Positions 39,201 through 51,100 of a DNA stretch of 64,000 bases are shown here, piece by piece. The stretch is from Tetrahymena thermophila SB210 (Eukaryota; Ciliophora; Oligohymenophorea; Hymenostomatida; Tetrahymenidae), in the NCBI RefSeq assembly GCF_000189635.1, contig NW_002476575.1, positions 62,001 to 126,000 on the forward strand, given 5' to 3'. Made by a program: the position numbers and the translations under genes. Position 1 is the first letter of the stretch. Each line of letters starts with the position of its first letter. Under the pieces are notes generated by a model. It was not told the origin of the DNA. It saw only the letters and a list, made by a program, of their open reading frames with translations, and did not search any database.

Positions 39201-40289
39201 GATAAGGCTTCTTTGAAAAGTACTTCTTACCTTAACCTGAATTACTAATTCAACTTATATGTTTTTTGCCAAAAAAAACTTTAATAATACTAAGTAGAAT
39301 ACTCAATCGATAATTAGATAGCTTAAAATATAGTTAGTTCCAAAGTATCAGAACCTATTATATACTATTTTAACAATAACTATAATCTATCGATCTATAC
39401 CTAGCTCATCAGCTACAATAGCCAAATTTATTTGTTCTCAGTAGGTGGAATGAATCCATAATTGCTTGTGCTTAATAAAATACAAAAACAAGCATTAATC
39501 CAAGAATTAACTAACTCTTACTTAGTGAAAAAAAGCATTAATTTCATGAGTAAATCAAATGTTTATATATAAATATATTCTTCAGGTTTGATATAGTTTT
39601 AACAAAATTCACAAGAAAAAATCCAGGCACTTTATATTCAAGACATGTTGTGGTATTTTTCCTTTAGTATAACTGATTATATCAAATAGGTAATATAATA
39701 TTCTGATTCATAATTCAGAATTTAATTTGCAAATTCATTCATCTATGATGTCACTTTCTAGTTCAATCAATAGTAATAATTATAGATTTTGTCCGCGAGT
39801 TAATACTATTACTAAGATGCTTTCTCTTAATTCATTTCAGGCTTCAAAGGAACTACTTACACAATTTTATTTGGGTATTCCAATACAAAATAGTTATGTT
39901 TAGCTTTGTATGAAAACTCTGCTTCATTATAAGGCATAAACTTAATTTAATCTGTTTATTAGTTTGAAGATAAAGTAGCTTCAAATCAAACTCCTACCTT
40001 TATTACCTAACAGACTCCAGAATATATGGAATTAACTTTATCTAATGCATATCATTTTACCATACTAATATCTGATCACATAGGTATTTAAGTATTTAAT
40101 AATTAACAGATGGCTTAGTAAAATTTAAATAAAATACAAATACAAATAGCCCCTAATATTCAAAAAAATCCATATAACACTATTAATATGACTGCTACGA
40201 GTATTCCATCCCAAAATCCAAGTAGTAAAACTTATATCTAAAATTTATTCTATAACTTAATAAGCATTATAATTATATTTTTTATCTGA
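36213..40289 (+). CDS. Large secreted or membrane-anchored protein, 1358 aa, unknown family
   Basis: One open frame of 1359 codons, exceptionally long for an intronless gene in this window. The N-terminus (about residues 5-20, RDLLFLLLTITACF) is a signal peptide. The very C-terminus (NLFYNLISIIIIFF) is a hydrophobic anchor that ends at the stop with no cytoplasmic tail, compatible with a tail-end span or a GPI-type signal. The body is rich in beta-prone, Gln/Asn/Ser/Thr-rich sequence with scattered cysteines and no recognisable catalytic motif. It could be a beta-propeller-like or adhesin-type ectodomain, but that is a guess from composition only. A basic Lys/Arg/Gln patch (residues about 845-875) interrupts the middle. 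Downstream lie AT-rich DNA and a convergent LRR gene. Confidence 0.82.
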
Positions 40290-40924
40290 ATATATCAAAT
40301 CAAATAAAATCTGTGTTTTTTTTTTATATAAAGATTTGTATAAATATTTAATTTTTAACTTTAAACAGTCATATTTATTTTAATATTATTTAATATAAAA
40401 ATAATGTTCAAAAACAAATTACTTAATAACAATAATTGTTGAAGTAATATTGTGAATAAATAACATATTTATAAAATCTGATTTCTAAGACATTTTATCT
40501 AAATTTAATTTTTTTTATTATTAATCATTAATAAAATTTAATTTTGTTATTATTTATTATTATTGAATAAGAAAATACTACTAATTTTTTGATACATTAA
40601 ATTTTATTTAACCTTTATTTATGCTTTAAAAAACATTAATTTCCATTATTAATACATCTAATATATTTATTTATGATATAAAACCTTCAAATTTATTTAA
40701 TTAAATTAGACATAATTAGACAAAAGAATTTTATTTATTTATGCAATGAAAGTTTTTGTAGAAAGCTCTGTATTTATTTTAGAGCAATTACTTAATTTAA
40801 ATAAATTTAGTATTTAAATTTTTGTTTTTTTTAGAAACTATTTACTAAATTAATAAAAAATGATGATATTTATAATAATTTTAGGTAAAATTATCTGATT
40901 ACAAAAAATTAAATAATTTTTTAA
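40290..40924. other. Convergent intergenic gap
   Basis: Extremely AT-rich 635 bp lies between the 3' end of the 1358-aa gene (+) and the last exon of LRR gene A (-). No feature was seen. The LRR reading frame could extend here if a different splice is used for its final exon. Confidence 0.45.
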
Positions 40925-42772
40925 TCAATATATCATTTTTAAGACAATTAATCTTTTTTATTTGATGCACTTTCTTTTCAATTCTATAAATTTCTTGATC
41001 TAGTTGTAACTTTTGATATAAATTAGTGTAAATTACAAAATAATAAATTGGATAAAATATTATATTTTAAATCAATAAACAAAAATATGATAGTATAATA
41101 AAAAAAATATATATATAAATATCAAATAAAAACCAATAAATAAAAAAAAGGGTTAGTTATATACTTTTCAATTCATTTTTAAATTCAAAAATATCACAAT
41201 TCAAAATAAATAAACTGTTTTTACCTAAGATTAACTTCCAATATTTTGAGATTAGTGCACTTTCTTAAACCAGAACCTAAGCCTGATGCACCTTTATCAC
41301 CAATTTAATTGGACCTTTTTAAATATTAAAGAATAGATATTTAACAAGTTAGTTCGAAGAGAAAAATGAAGATCAAAAGCTTTATAAAAAAAGAAAAATA
41401 AATCAAATAAAAAGTTATTTATTTATTTATTTTTTTCAATTCACTTTTATTTTTAAAAATATTATAATATAAAACAAATAAACTGTTTTTACCTTAGACC
41501 AAGTGTCAAATTAGAGAGATTAGTGCACTTTCCTAAACCATAACCTAAGTCTTATGCACCTTAAGCATAAATTTCATTCCTCCTTTATAAATTTTTAAGA
41601 AATAATAAAGAATTAATTAGTTAGTTAGAAGGAAAAAATAAATTAAGATAAATTGTGAAATAATAAGAACTAAATAAATTAATTAATTTAAGCAAAAGTT
41701 GAAAATGAAAAAATGAGTAAAATTAAAAACAAACAAAGAAAAAAAATTTTAAAAATGCAATAAAAAATAATATAATAAAAAAAAAAGAAAAATAAATCAA
41801 ATAAAAAGCTAATAAATTAAAGAAGCTAATTATTTTTTTTGAATTTAATTTTTATTAAAAAATATCACAATCCAAAATAAAAAACTGCTTTTACGTTAGT
41901 CTAAGAGTTAAATTTGAGAGATTAGAACACTTTCCTAAACCAAAACATAAACCTGACGCACCTTCATCACGAATTTCATTATATCTTTTAAATATTTAAG
42001 AAATAATATATAATTAGTTAGTTAGTTAGTTAGTTAGAAGAAAAAATGATGATAAAATGTGAAATAATAAGAAATAAATTAATTAATAAAAACAAAAGGT
42101 GAAAATGATAAAATGAATTAAATTAAAACAAACACAAGGATAATAAAAAAAATAAATCAAATAAAAAGTAAAAAAATTAATAAATTAAATGAGTTAGTTA
42201 TTTTTTTCAATTTATTTTTATATTCAAAAATAAAAAAATCAAAAACGAATAAAGTGTTTTTACTCAAAATTAAGCTTCAAATATGAGAGATTAGCTAACT
42301 TTCCTAAACTAGAACCTAAGTCTGATGCACCCAAAGCACCAATTTTATTCCTCCTTTTTAAATATTTAAGAAATAATATATAATTAATTAATTAGTGAAT
42401 ATAAATGTGAAATAATAAGAAATAAATTAATTAATAAAAGCAAAATTTGAAAATGAAAAATGATTTAAATTAAAAAACATACAAAAAAAAATAAGTAAAA
42501 AAAACACAAACAAAATAAAAATAAATAAATAAATAAATTAAATAAAAAGCGAATAGATTAATAAATAAAATAGTTAGTCATTTTTTTTAAATTGATTTTA
42601 ATACTCAAAAATATCATAATCCATCCTAAAAAAATAAACTGTTTTTACTCAATATTAAGTGTCAAATTAGAGAGATTAACGCACTTTCCTAAGCCAGAAC
42701 CTAAGTCAGATGTACCTTTAGTACCAATTTCATTATATCTTTTTAAATATGTAAGAAATAATATATAATTAA

Positions 42773-42804
<32 letters not shown>

Positions 42805-45800
42805 AAGGAAAAAATGAAGATAAAATGTGAAATAATAAAAAATTAATTAATGTAAATGTTAAAACAAACAAAGAAAATTAAATAAAAAAAACAAGCATAA
42901 TAAAAATAAATAAATCAAATAAAAAGCTAGTTAGTTAGTTATTTTTTTTTTAATTCATTTTTATACTCAAAAATATCGCAATCCTTAACAAATAAACTGT
43001 TTTTACTAAAGATCAAGTGTCAAATTTGAAAGATTAGCACACTTTCCTAAACCAGAACCTGAGTTTACTGCAAATAATTCACCAATTTAATTTTTCCTTT
43101 TATATATTTAAGAATTAAAATATAGTTAATATGTTAGTTAGAAGGAAAAAATGAAGATAAAATGTGATTTAAAAAAAATAAATAAGTTAATTAATAAAAT
43201 CAAAAGTTGAAAATGAAAAAATTAATAAAATAAAAAAAAAAACAAATAAAAATAAAAATAAATAAACACAAAATAATAAAAAAAGGAAAATAAATCAAAT
43301 AAAAAATGAATGAATAAATAAATTAAAAGAGTTAGTTATATTTTTTTTATAATTTATTTTTATATTCAAAAATATCACTATCTAATACAAGTAAACTATT
43401 TTTACCTTAAACTAAGTGTCAAATTTGAGAGATTAGTACACATTCCTAAACCATAGCCTAAGTTTTATGCACCTTAAGAACCAATTTCATTATAACTTTT
43501 TTAATATTAAGAAATAATAAATAAATACATAGTGAATTAGTTAGAAGGAAAAAATGAATATAAATATTGAAATTATAGGAAAAAAATTTAAAAAAGTAAA
43601 AGTTGAAAATAAAAAAATGAATTAAATTAAATAATGAAAAAAGAAAGAAAATAAAAAAAACACAAGCAGAATAAAAAAGATAAAATAAAAAGCTAAAAAA
43701 TAAATATATAACTTAAAAAATTAAATTATATTGTTTTCAATTAATTTTTATATTCAAAAATATCACAATCCAAAATTAAAAAACTGTTTTTACTCAAGAT
43801 CAAGTATCAAATTTGAGAGATTTGAACACTTTCCTAAGCCAGAACCTAAGTCTGATGCACCTTTATGACCAATTAAATTTTCACTTTTTGAATATTGAAA
43901 AAAAATAGTGGGTTAATTAGTTAGAAGGAAAAAATGAAGATAAAATATGAAATAAAAAGAAATATATTAAATAATAACAGCAAATATTGAAAATGATAAA
44001 ATGAGTCAAATTATTAAAAAAAAAGAATGAAATTAAAAAAAATACAAGTATCATAAAAAAAAAAATTCAAATAAAGAGCTAATAAATTTAAAAATTAGAA
44101 GAGTTTGCTATTTTTTTTTAATTTATTTTTATATTCAAAAATATCACAATCAAAAACAAATAAACAGTTTTTACCAAAGATTAAGTGTCAAATTTGAGAG
44201 ATTAGTGCACTTTTCTAAGCCAGAACCTAAGTCTGAAGCACCTTTATCGCCAATTTAATTTTCACTTTGGAAATATTTTAGAAAAAAATATATGTTAATC
44301 AGTTAGTTAATTAGAAGGAAAAAATGAAGATAAAATGTGAAACAAGAAGAAATAAATTAATAATAAAAGCAAAATTTGAAATGATTAAATTAATAAATAA
44401 ACAAACAAAGAAATTAAAAAAAACACTATCACAATAAAAAATAGTAAAATTTATCAAATAAGAAGCTAATAAATTAATAAATTAAAAGAGTTAGTTATTT
44501 TATTTCAATTTATTTTTATATCCAATAATATATCAATCCAAAACAAATAAACTGCTTTAACCTTAAACCAAGTTTCAAATTTGAGAGATTAGCGCACTTT
44601 CCTAAACTAAAACCTAAGTTTAAAGCTTATTTGTTACCAATTTAATAATCCCTTTTTAAATATTTATGATATAAATTATATTTAATTGGTTACTTAGTTA
44701 GTTAGAAGGAAAAAAGGTAAAATTAGAAATAATAAGAAATAAATTTATTAATAACAGCAAAAGTTGAAAATTAAAAAATGGGTTAAATTAAAAAACAAAC
44801 AAACAAACAAACAAATTAAAAAAAGCACAAGCCTAATAAAAAATAAAAGTAAACCAAAAAAAAAATCTAATAAATTAGTAAATTAAAAGAGTTAGTTATT
44901 TTTTTCAATTTATTTTTATATTAAAAAATATCACAATCCAAAACAAATAAACTATTTTTACCTTAGATAAAGTGTCAAATTTGAGAGATTAGCACATTTT
45001 GCTAAACAATAACCTAAGTCTGATACACCTTAAGCACTAATTTAATTCCATCTTTTTAAATATTTAAGAAATAATATATAGTTAGTTAGTTAGAAGGAAA
45101 AAAATTAGATAAAATGTGAAATAGTAAGAAATTAATTAATTAATAAAAGCAAAAGTTGAAAATAAAAAAATATGTTAAATTAAAAAACAAATAAAGAAAG
45201 AAATTAAAAAAATAACACAAATATTATAAATAAATATAAATCAAATAAAAAGTAGCAAATAAATAAATTATAAGAGTTGTTATATTTTTTCAATTCATTT
45301 TTATATTCAAAAACATCATAAACCAACCCAAATAAATTGTTTTTACTCAAGATTAAGTATCAAATTTGAGAGATTAGCACATTTTCCTAAACTACAACCT
45401 AAGTCTATTACACCTTTATCACCAATTTAATTTCCCCTTATTAAATATTAAATAAATAATATAGTTAGTTAGTTAGAAGGAAAAAATGAAGATAAAATAT
45501 GAAATAAAAAGAAATTAATTAATAAAAGCAAACGTTGGAAATGAAAATATGAGTAAAATTATAAAACAGACAAAGAAATAAATTAAAAAAAAACACAAGC
45601 AGAATAAAAAAAGTAAAATAAATCAAATAAAAAGCTAAAAAATTAATAAATTAAAATAGTTAGTTATTTTTNNNNNNNNNNNNNNNNNNNNNNNNNNNNN
45701 NNNNNNNNNNNNNNNNNNNNNNNNNNNNNNNNNNNNNNNNNNNNNNNNNNNNNNNNNNNNNNNNNNNNNNNTATCAAATTTTGAAAGATTAGTGCAGTTT

Positions 45801-46258
45801 GCTAATCCAGAAGCTAAGTCTGAAACATTTTTATCATCAATCTATTACCTACTTATATTATTATAAAATATTATAGTTAATTATTTATTTATTTAGAAGG
45901 AAAAAATAATAGAAAATATAAAATAATTAATAATAAAAATGCATTGAAAATTAATTTAAAATAAATAAAAAATAGTTGTTTATATAAAAATAAATGAATT
46001 TAGATGAGTATTTATTTATATTAGGAAAATATTTTGTAAATAAGTTGAAAATTAAATATAAATAGACATTAATAGTAATAAATTAATTAATTAATTAATT
46101 AATTAATTATACCTCAGTTCAATATGCAGGATCTAATGTGATTAAAGTGAAGAGTTTAAAAACTTTTTTTAATAAAAATAATTAATTGAAACATTATTAA
46201 TAAAAAAATAAATATTTACTTATTCTAGATTTTTAAAATGTTGTTTCCCTTATATCAT
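40925..46258 (-). CDS. Leucine-rich-repeat protein A, 16 exons, about 435 aa
   Basis: Exon 1 is 46258-46220 (39 nt) and exon 2 is 46162-46113 (50 nt). Thirteen 90-nt exons follow, with high ends 45851, 45436, 45051, 44651, 44264, 43883, 43495, 43096, 42738, 42353, 41984, 41582 and 41314. The last exon is 40973-40925 (TGA). The 45851 exon runs into the 100-N gap, so its 3' end is unseen. Each 90-nt exon encodes one 30-residue LRR of the form YNQIGDxGASGLGSGLGKC followed by TNLSNLTLGLE, and all introns are in the same phase, after the second base of the codon. Donors read GTAAAAACAG and acceptors mostly TTTAAAAAG. Introns are about 250-310 nt and similar to one another. There is no signal peptide, so it is likely an intracellular LRR solenoid binding an unknown partner. 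The terminal exon is the least certain part. Confidence 0.8.
41225..45851 (-). repeat. Thirteen exon-intron tandem units (LRR A)
   Basis: The DNA repeat unit is about 360-410 bp: one 90-bp LRR exon plus its intron. Intron parts share blocks such as ttagttagaaggaaaaaatgaag, ataaatcaaataaaaagct and aatatcacaatccaaaacaaataaactg. Because introns and exons are duplicated together, growth was by unequal exchange of the whole unit. Confidence 0.9.
45672..45771. other. Assembly gap (100 N)
   Basis: One hundred N bases, most likely a placeholder length. The left edge sits where the pre-exon intron block begins, and the right edge lies inside a 90-nt LRR exon (first visible bases tatcaaattttg). Extra repeat units of LRR gene A could be missing here. 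Confidence 0.98.
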
Positions 46259-47242
46259 TTATTTATTTATTTATTTATTTTTTATTTTTTTTCAAAACTA
46301 TTGAGTTTCAATATATAAATTTAATTAATTTTAAGTATATTAATAAATTAATGTACTTTTATATCAAATTAATTTGGAAAAAAAGAACAAATAAATTATT
46401 ATAATTATCAAAAAAAAAATTTATAAATTTGATTTTACAAACAGATGTCACAAAAAAGGAAGTGATTGTAAGGTAAAATTCATTAATTAATAAATCTTAA
46501 TATTTCTATTGAAAACATATACATTAATTTAGCAAAAATAAAAGATGGTTTGGTCATCATATAATTAAAAATATATCAATACCTATTTAAAGCCTTTAAG
46601 CCAAATATTAATATGAATTTAAATTTAAAGTATTTAAAAATATTCTTTTCAATTAATTTTAAATCCTGATAACAAATATACTATATATAGTAATTTATTT
46701 ATTTATTTATTTATTAAAGTGAAGAAATTAAAGAAGAATATGATAGCTTCTTATTATTTTTAGTGCAATTAAAATAAATAGGTAATAAATACTGAATGGA
46801 CGGACTGACTTCAAGACTAAAAATAAATTTTTAAAGTATCTTTCTGATCTTTTTGTTAACTTTTACTTCTTTTTAAAAATATTAATTTCAGTGAAAAAGA
46901 CATCTAATTTATATATATATATATATATTATATTAAAGCTTAGTTTTTATAAAATTTTATAAGACAATTAAAATTATTTAATGATTTGATTGCATTTGGC
47001 TAAAATTTAAGTAAATTTAATTTTTAATTTTATTTTATTTTATTTTATTAATAAACTATTTATTTACATGCAAAAATTTGATATTTATAAATATAAAAGT
47101 AATAATAAATAAAATAAATAAATAAATCTATCTGTCTAAATATTAGGTAAAATTATTCTATTACAAAATATTACAAAATGAAACCTGTTATATTCTATTA
47201 TTCAAATATTTATTTATATATCCTTTTTTCACAACTTTTTTA
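46259..47242. other. Intergenic spacer between LRR genes A and B
   Basis: Just under 1 kb of AT-rich DNA with the promoter of gene A and the 3' end of gene B, plus short TTTA and TA runs (for example 46685-46706 and 46911-46929). The first part (46259-46420) is similar to the region upstream of gene B (53011-53110). No gene or RNA was identified. Confidence 0.5.
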
Positions 47243-48141
47243 TCATAATAAGAAATCGATTTTAAAGGCAACTAATCTTTTTGATTTAAAACACTTGTAC
47301 TTTGCTTTCTATATTTCTGATTCAATTCTTTTTAAATTAAAATTATATTTTAAATCAAATAAAAAAAATGCAACAGAATATAAAAGAAATAGAAAAATAA
47401 ATCAAATAAAAACTAATAAATAAATTAATTTAAAAAGTTAGTTATTTATATTGTTTTAAATTTATTTTCAAAATAAAAAAATCGCAATCCAAAACAAATA
47501 AACTGTTTTTACTCAAGACCAAGAGTCAAAATTGAGAGATTATTGCACTTTCCTAAACCAGTACCTAAGCATTTTGCACCAATTGCACCAATTTAATTAT
47601 CGCTTTAAATATTGAAGAACAAAATATAATTTAATAAGTCAATTAGTAAGAAGGAAAAAATGAAGAAAAATAATAAAATTACAGGAAATGAATGAATTAA
47701 TTAATTAATAATAAAACTAAAAAATGAAAATAAAATAATCAGTTAAGTTATTAAAGAAAGAAAAAAAAAACAAGCAGAATAAAAAATAAAAATAAATCAA
47801 ATAAAAAGCTAATAAATAAATAAATTAAAAGAGAGATTTATATTAATTAAATTCATTTTTCTATTAAAAAATTTCACAATCAAAAGTAAATAAACTATTT
47901 TTACTCAAGACCAAGTGTCAAATTTTAGAGATTAATGCACTTTGATAAATTAAAACCTAAGACTGATACACCCGTTGGACCAATTTAATTATCTCTTTTT
48001 AAATATTGAAGAAAACAATATAATTAATTAATTAATTAGTTTATTAGAAGGACGAAAATAATAAAATCAAAAGTGGAAAATGAAAATGAAAAAATCAGTT
48101 AAATTAACAAAGAAAGAAAGAAAGAAAGAAAGAAAGAAAAA

Positions 48142-48173
<32 letters not shown>

Positions 48174-51100
48174 AGAAAAAAAAACATAAGCAGAATAAAA
48201 AAGAAATACAAAAATAAACCAAATGAAAAGCTAATAAATAAATAAATAAATATATTAATAAATTAAAAGAGTATATTGTTTTTAAATACATTTTTATGTT
48301 AAAATTATCTAAAATAAATAAATTGATTTTACTCAAGACCAAGTGCCAAGTTTGAGAGATTAGTACAGTTTCCTAAACCAGAACCTAAACCTAATGCCCC
48401 TTCATCTTAAATTGAATTATAACTTTTGAAGTATTGTGGGAAAAAATATAATTAATTATTAAATTATAAGGTTAAGGATAATATGAAGTATGAAATAATA
48501 AGAAATAAATAAATTAACTAATAATAAATGTATAAGTTAAAAATAAAAAAATTAGTTCGATAAAAAAAGAAAAAGAAAAATAAAACAAATAAAAATCTAA
48601 TAAATTAATAATATAATTTTAAGAGTTATCTATATTGTTTTAAATTCATTTTCATTTTAAAAAATATCACAATCCAAAACAAACAAACAAATTGTTTTTA
48701 CAAAAGAGAAAGTGTCAAATTTGAGAGATTATTGCATTTTCCTAAACTAGAACCTAAGCATGATGCACCTATGCCGCCAATTAAATTCTACCTTTTAAAA
48801 TATTGATGAAAAATATAATTTATTAGTTTATTAAAAGGAAGGAAAAATATGAAAACATAAGAAATGAATTAATTAATTAATAATAAATACAAAGTTTAAT
48901 ATTAAAAAATTAGCTAAATAAAAAATGAAATAAAGAAAAAGGAAATCAGAAAAAGAAAAAAAAATAATCAAATAAAAAGCTGATAAATAAATAAAAAATT
49001 TAATGTTTGTTTTTACTGAAGACGAAGTTTTAAATTTTTGAGATTAGTACACTTTTCTAAACCAGAAGCTAAGCCTGATATACCTTCATCACCAATTTAA
49101 TTATAACTTTTTAAATATTTGAAGAAAATAATATAATTAATTATTAAATTAGAAGGAAGGAATAATAAGAAATCTATTAATTAAAAATAAATACAAAAGT
49201 TAAAAATTAAAAAATTAGTTAAATTAAAAAGGGAAAAAAGAAGAAGAAAATCAATAAAAAAGAAAAACAAAAATAAATAAAATAAAAAGCTAAATAAATT
49301 AATTAAAAGAGCTATAATGTTTTAATTTCATTTTTATATAAAATTTATCGCAATCAAAACAAATAAACTTTTTTACTCAAGACCAACAGTCAAATTTTAG
49401 AGATTAGTGCACTTTGCTAAACCAAAACCTAAGCAAGATCCACCAATATCACCAATTTAATTCTACCTTTTTAAAAAATCAAAGAAAAAAAATAATTAGA
49501 AGAAAGGAAGGAAAAAATATGAAATAATAGGAAATGAATTAATTAATTAATTAATAATAAGTTGAAATTTAAAAAATTAGTTCAATAAACAAAGATAGAA
49601 AAAAAGGCAAGTAGAATAAAAAATAAAAATAAATCAAATAAAAAGCTGATAGATAGATAAATGATGTTATTTTGTTTTAAATTCAATTTCATATTAAAAT
49701 ATATCATAATCCAAAATAAATAAACTCTTTTTACTGAAGACCAAGTATTAAATTTGAGAGATTAGTGCACTTTTCTAAACCACAACCTAAGCCTGATACA
49801 CCTTCATCGCTAATTTAATTATCACTTTTTAAATATTGAAGAAAAAAATATAATAATTTATTAATTAATTAGAAGGAAGGAATGAAAAAATGAAGAAAAA
49901 ATATCAAATAATAAGAAATGAATTAATTAATAATAAAAGCTAATAAATAAATAAATAAAAGAGTTATATTAATTAAATTCATTTTTTATATTAAAAATAT
50001 CACAATCCAAAACAAATAAACTGTTTATACTCAAAACAAAGTGTCAAATTTGAGAGATTAGTGCACTTTGCTAAACCACAACCTAAGCCTGATAGACCTT
50101 CATCACCAATTTAATTCTACCTTTTTAAATATTGAAGAAAAAAATATAATTAGTTAATTAGAAGGAAGGAAAAAATATGAAATAATAGGAAATGAGTTAA
50201 TTAATTAATAATATAAAAACAAAAGTTGAAATGAAAAAATTATTTAAGTTAGAAAAGAATAAAATTAAAGCATGTTGGATAAAATAAAAATAAATAAATA
50301 ATTTAATTAAAATGGCTATATTGGTTTAATTTCATTTTTAAATTACAATTCAAAACAATAAATAAATAAATAAACTTCTTTTACTAAAGAGAAAGTGCCA
50401 AATTTGAGAGATTAGTGCACTTTTCTAAGCCAAAACCTAACCCTGATGCTCCTTTACCATTAATTTAATTATCGCTTTTTAAATATTGAAGAAAAAAATA
50501 TAATTAATTAATTAATTAGAAGGAAAGAAATAATAAAGAAAAAATATGAAATAAAAAGAAATAAATAAAGATTTAGTCATATTGTTTTAAATTCATTTTT
50601 ATATTAAAAAATATCATTTTCCAAAACAAATAAATTTTTTACTGAAGAGAAAGTGTCAATTTTAAGAGATTAGTGCACTTTTCTAAACCTAAACCTAAAC
50701 CTGATGCTCCTTGATCACCAATTTAATTATACCTTTTTAAATATTTAAGAAAAAATATAATTAATTAGTTAATAAGAAGGAAGGAAAAAATGTAGAAAAA
50801 ATAGAAAATACTTAGGATATTAAATAAATAATTTCACTTTTTTTTATTATATATTAAACTGAATGCTTTTAAAATATTAACTTTAAGTTAAGATTAGCAG
50901 TGAGTGCTTGCTTGATTACATAGAATTATAATAAAAAATAACTACTGTGAAGAGTTCAGCTCTTTTTAAATTTATAATTAATGCCTTCGAAAAATTGACT
51001 GAAATTCAAAAATCTCCCATTTTGGACCTACCTCGGTTGGCGGTCGGTGGGTCTTATCAAGGGAATACGCATAGTAATAAGTAATGAATTAATTCATAAT

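Noticed and set aside
46795..46825. Less AT-rich patch ggacggactgacttcaagac
   Set aside because: It is too short, with no convincing pairing partner or box motifs. A partial match near 59034 (gactgacttcaa) is not enough to call an element.
47178..48342. Short ORFs on both strands in the LRR region
   Set aside because: They cover introns, a microsatellite or the terminal LRR exon in the wrong strand or frame; the periodic 90-nt exon signal explains the coding content.
50880..50980. U6-snRNA-like start (gtgcttgctt) near the GC-rich island
   Set aside because: Only about ten bases match. The conserved ACAGAGA box and the rest of U6 are absent.
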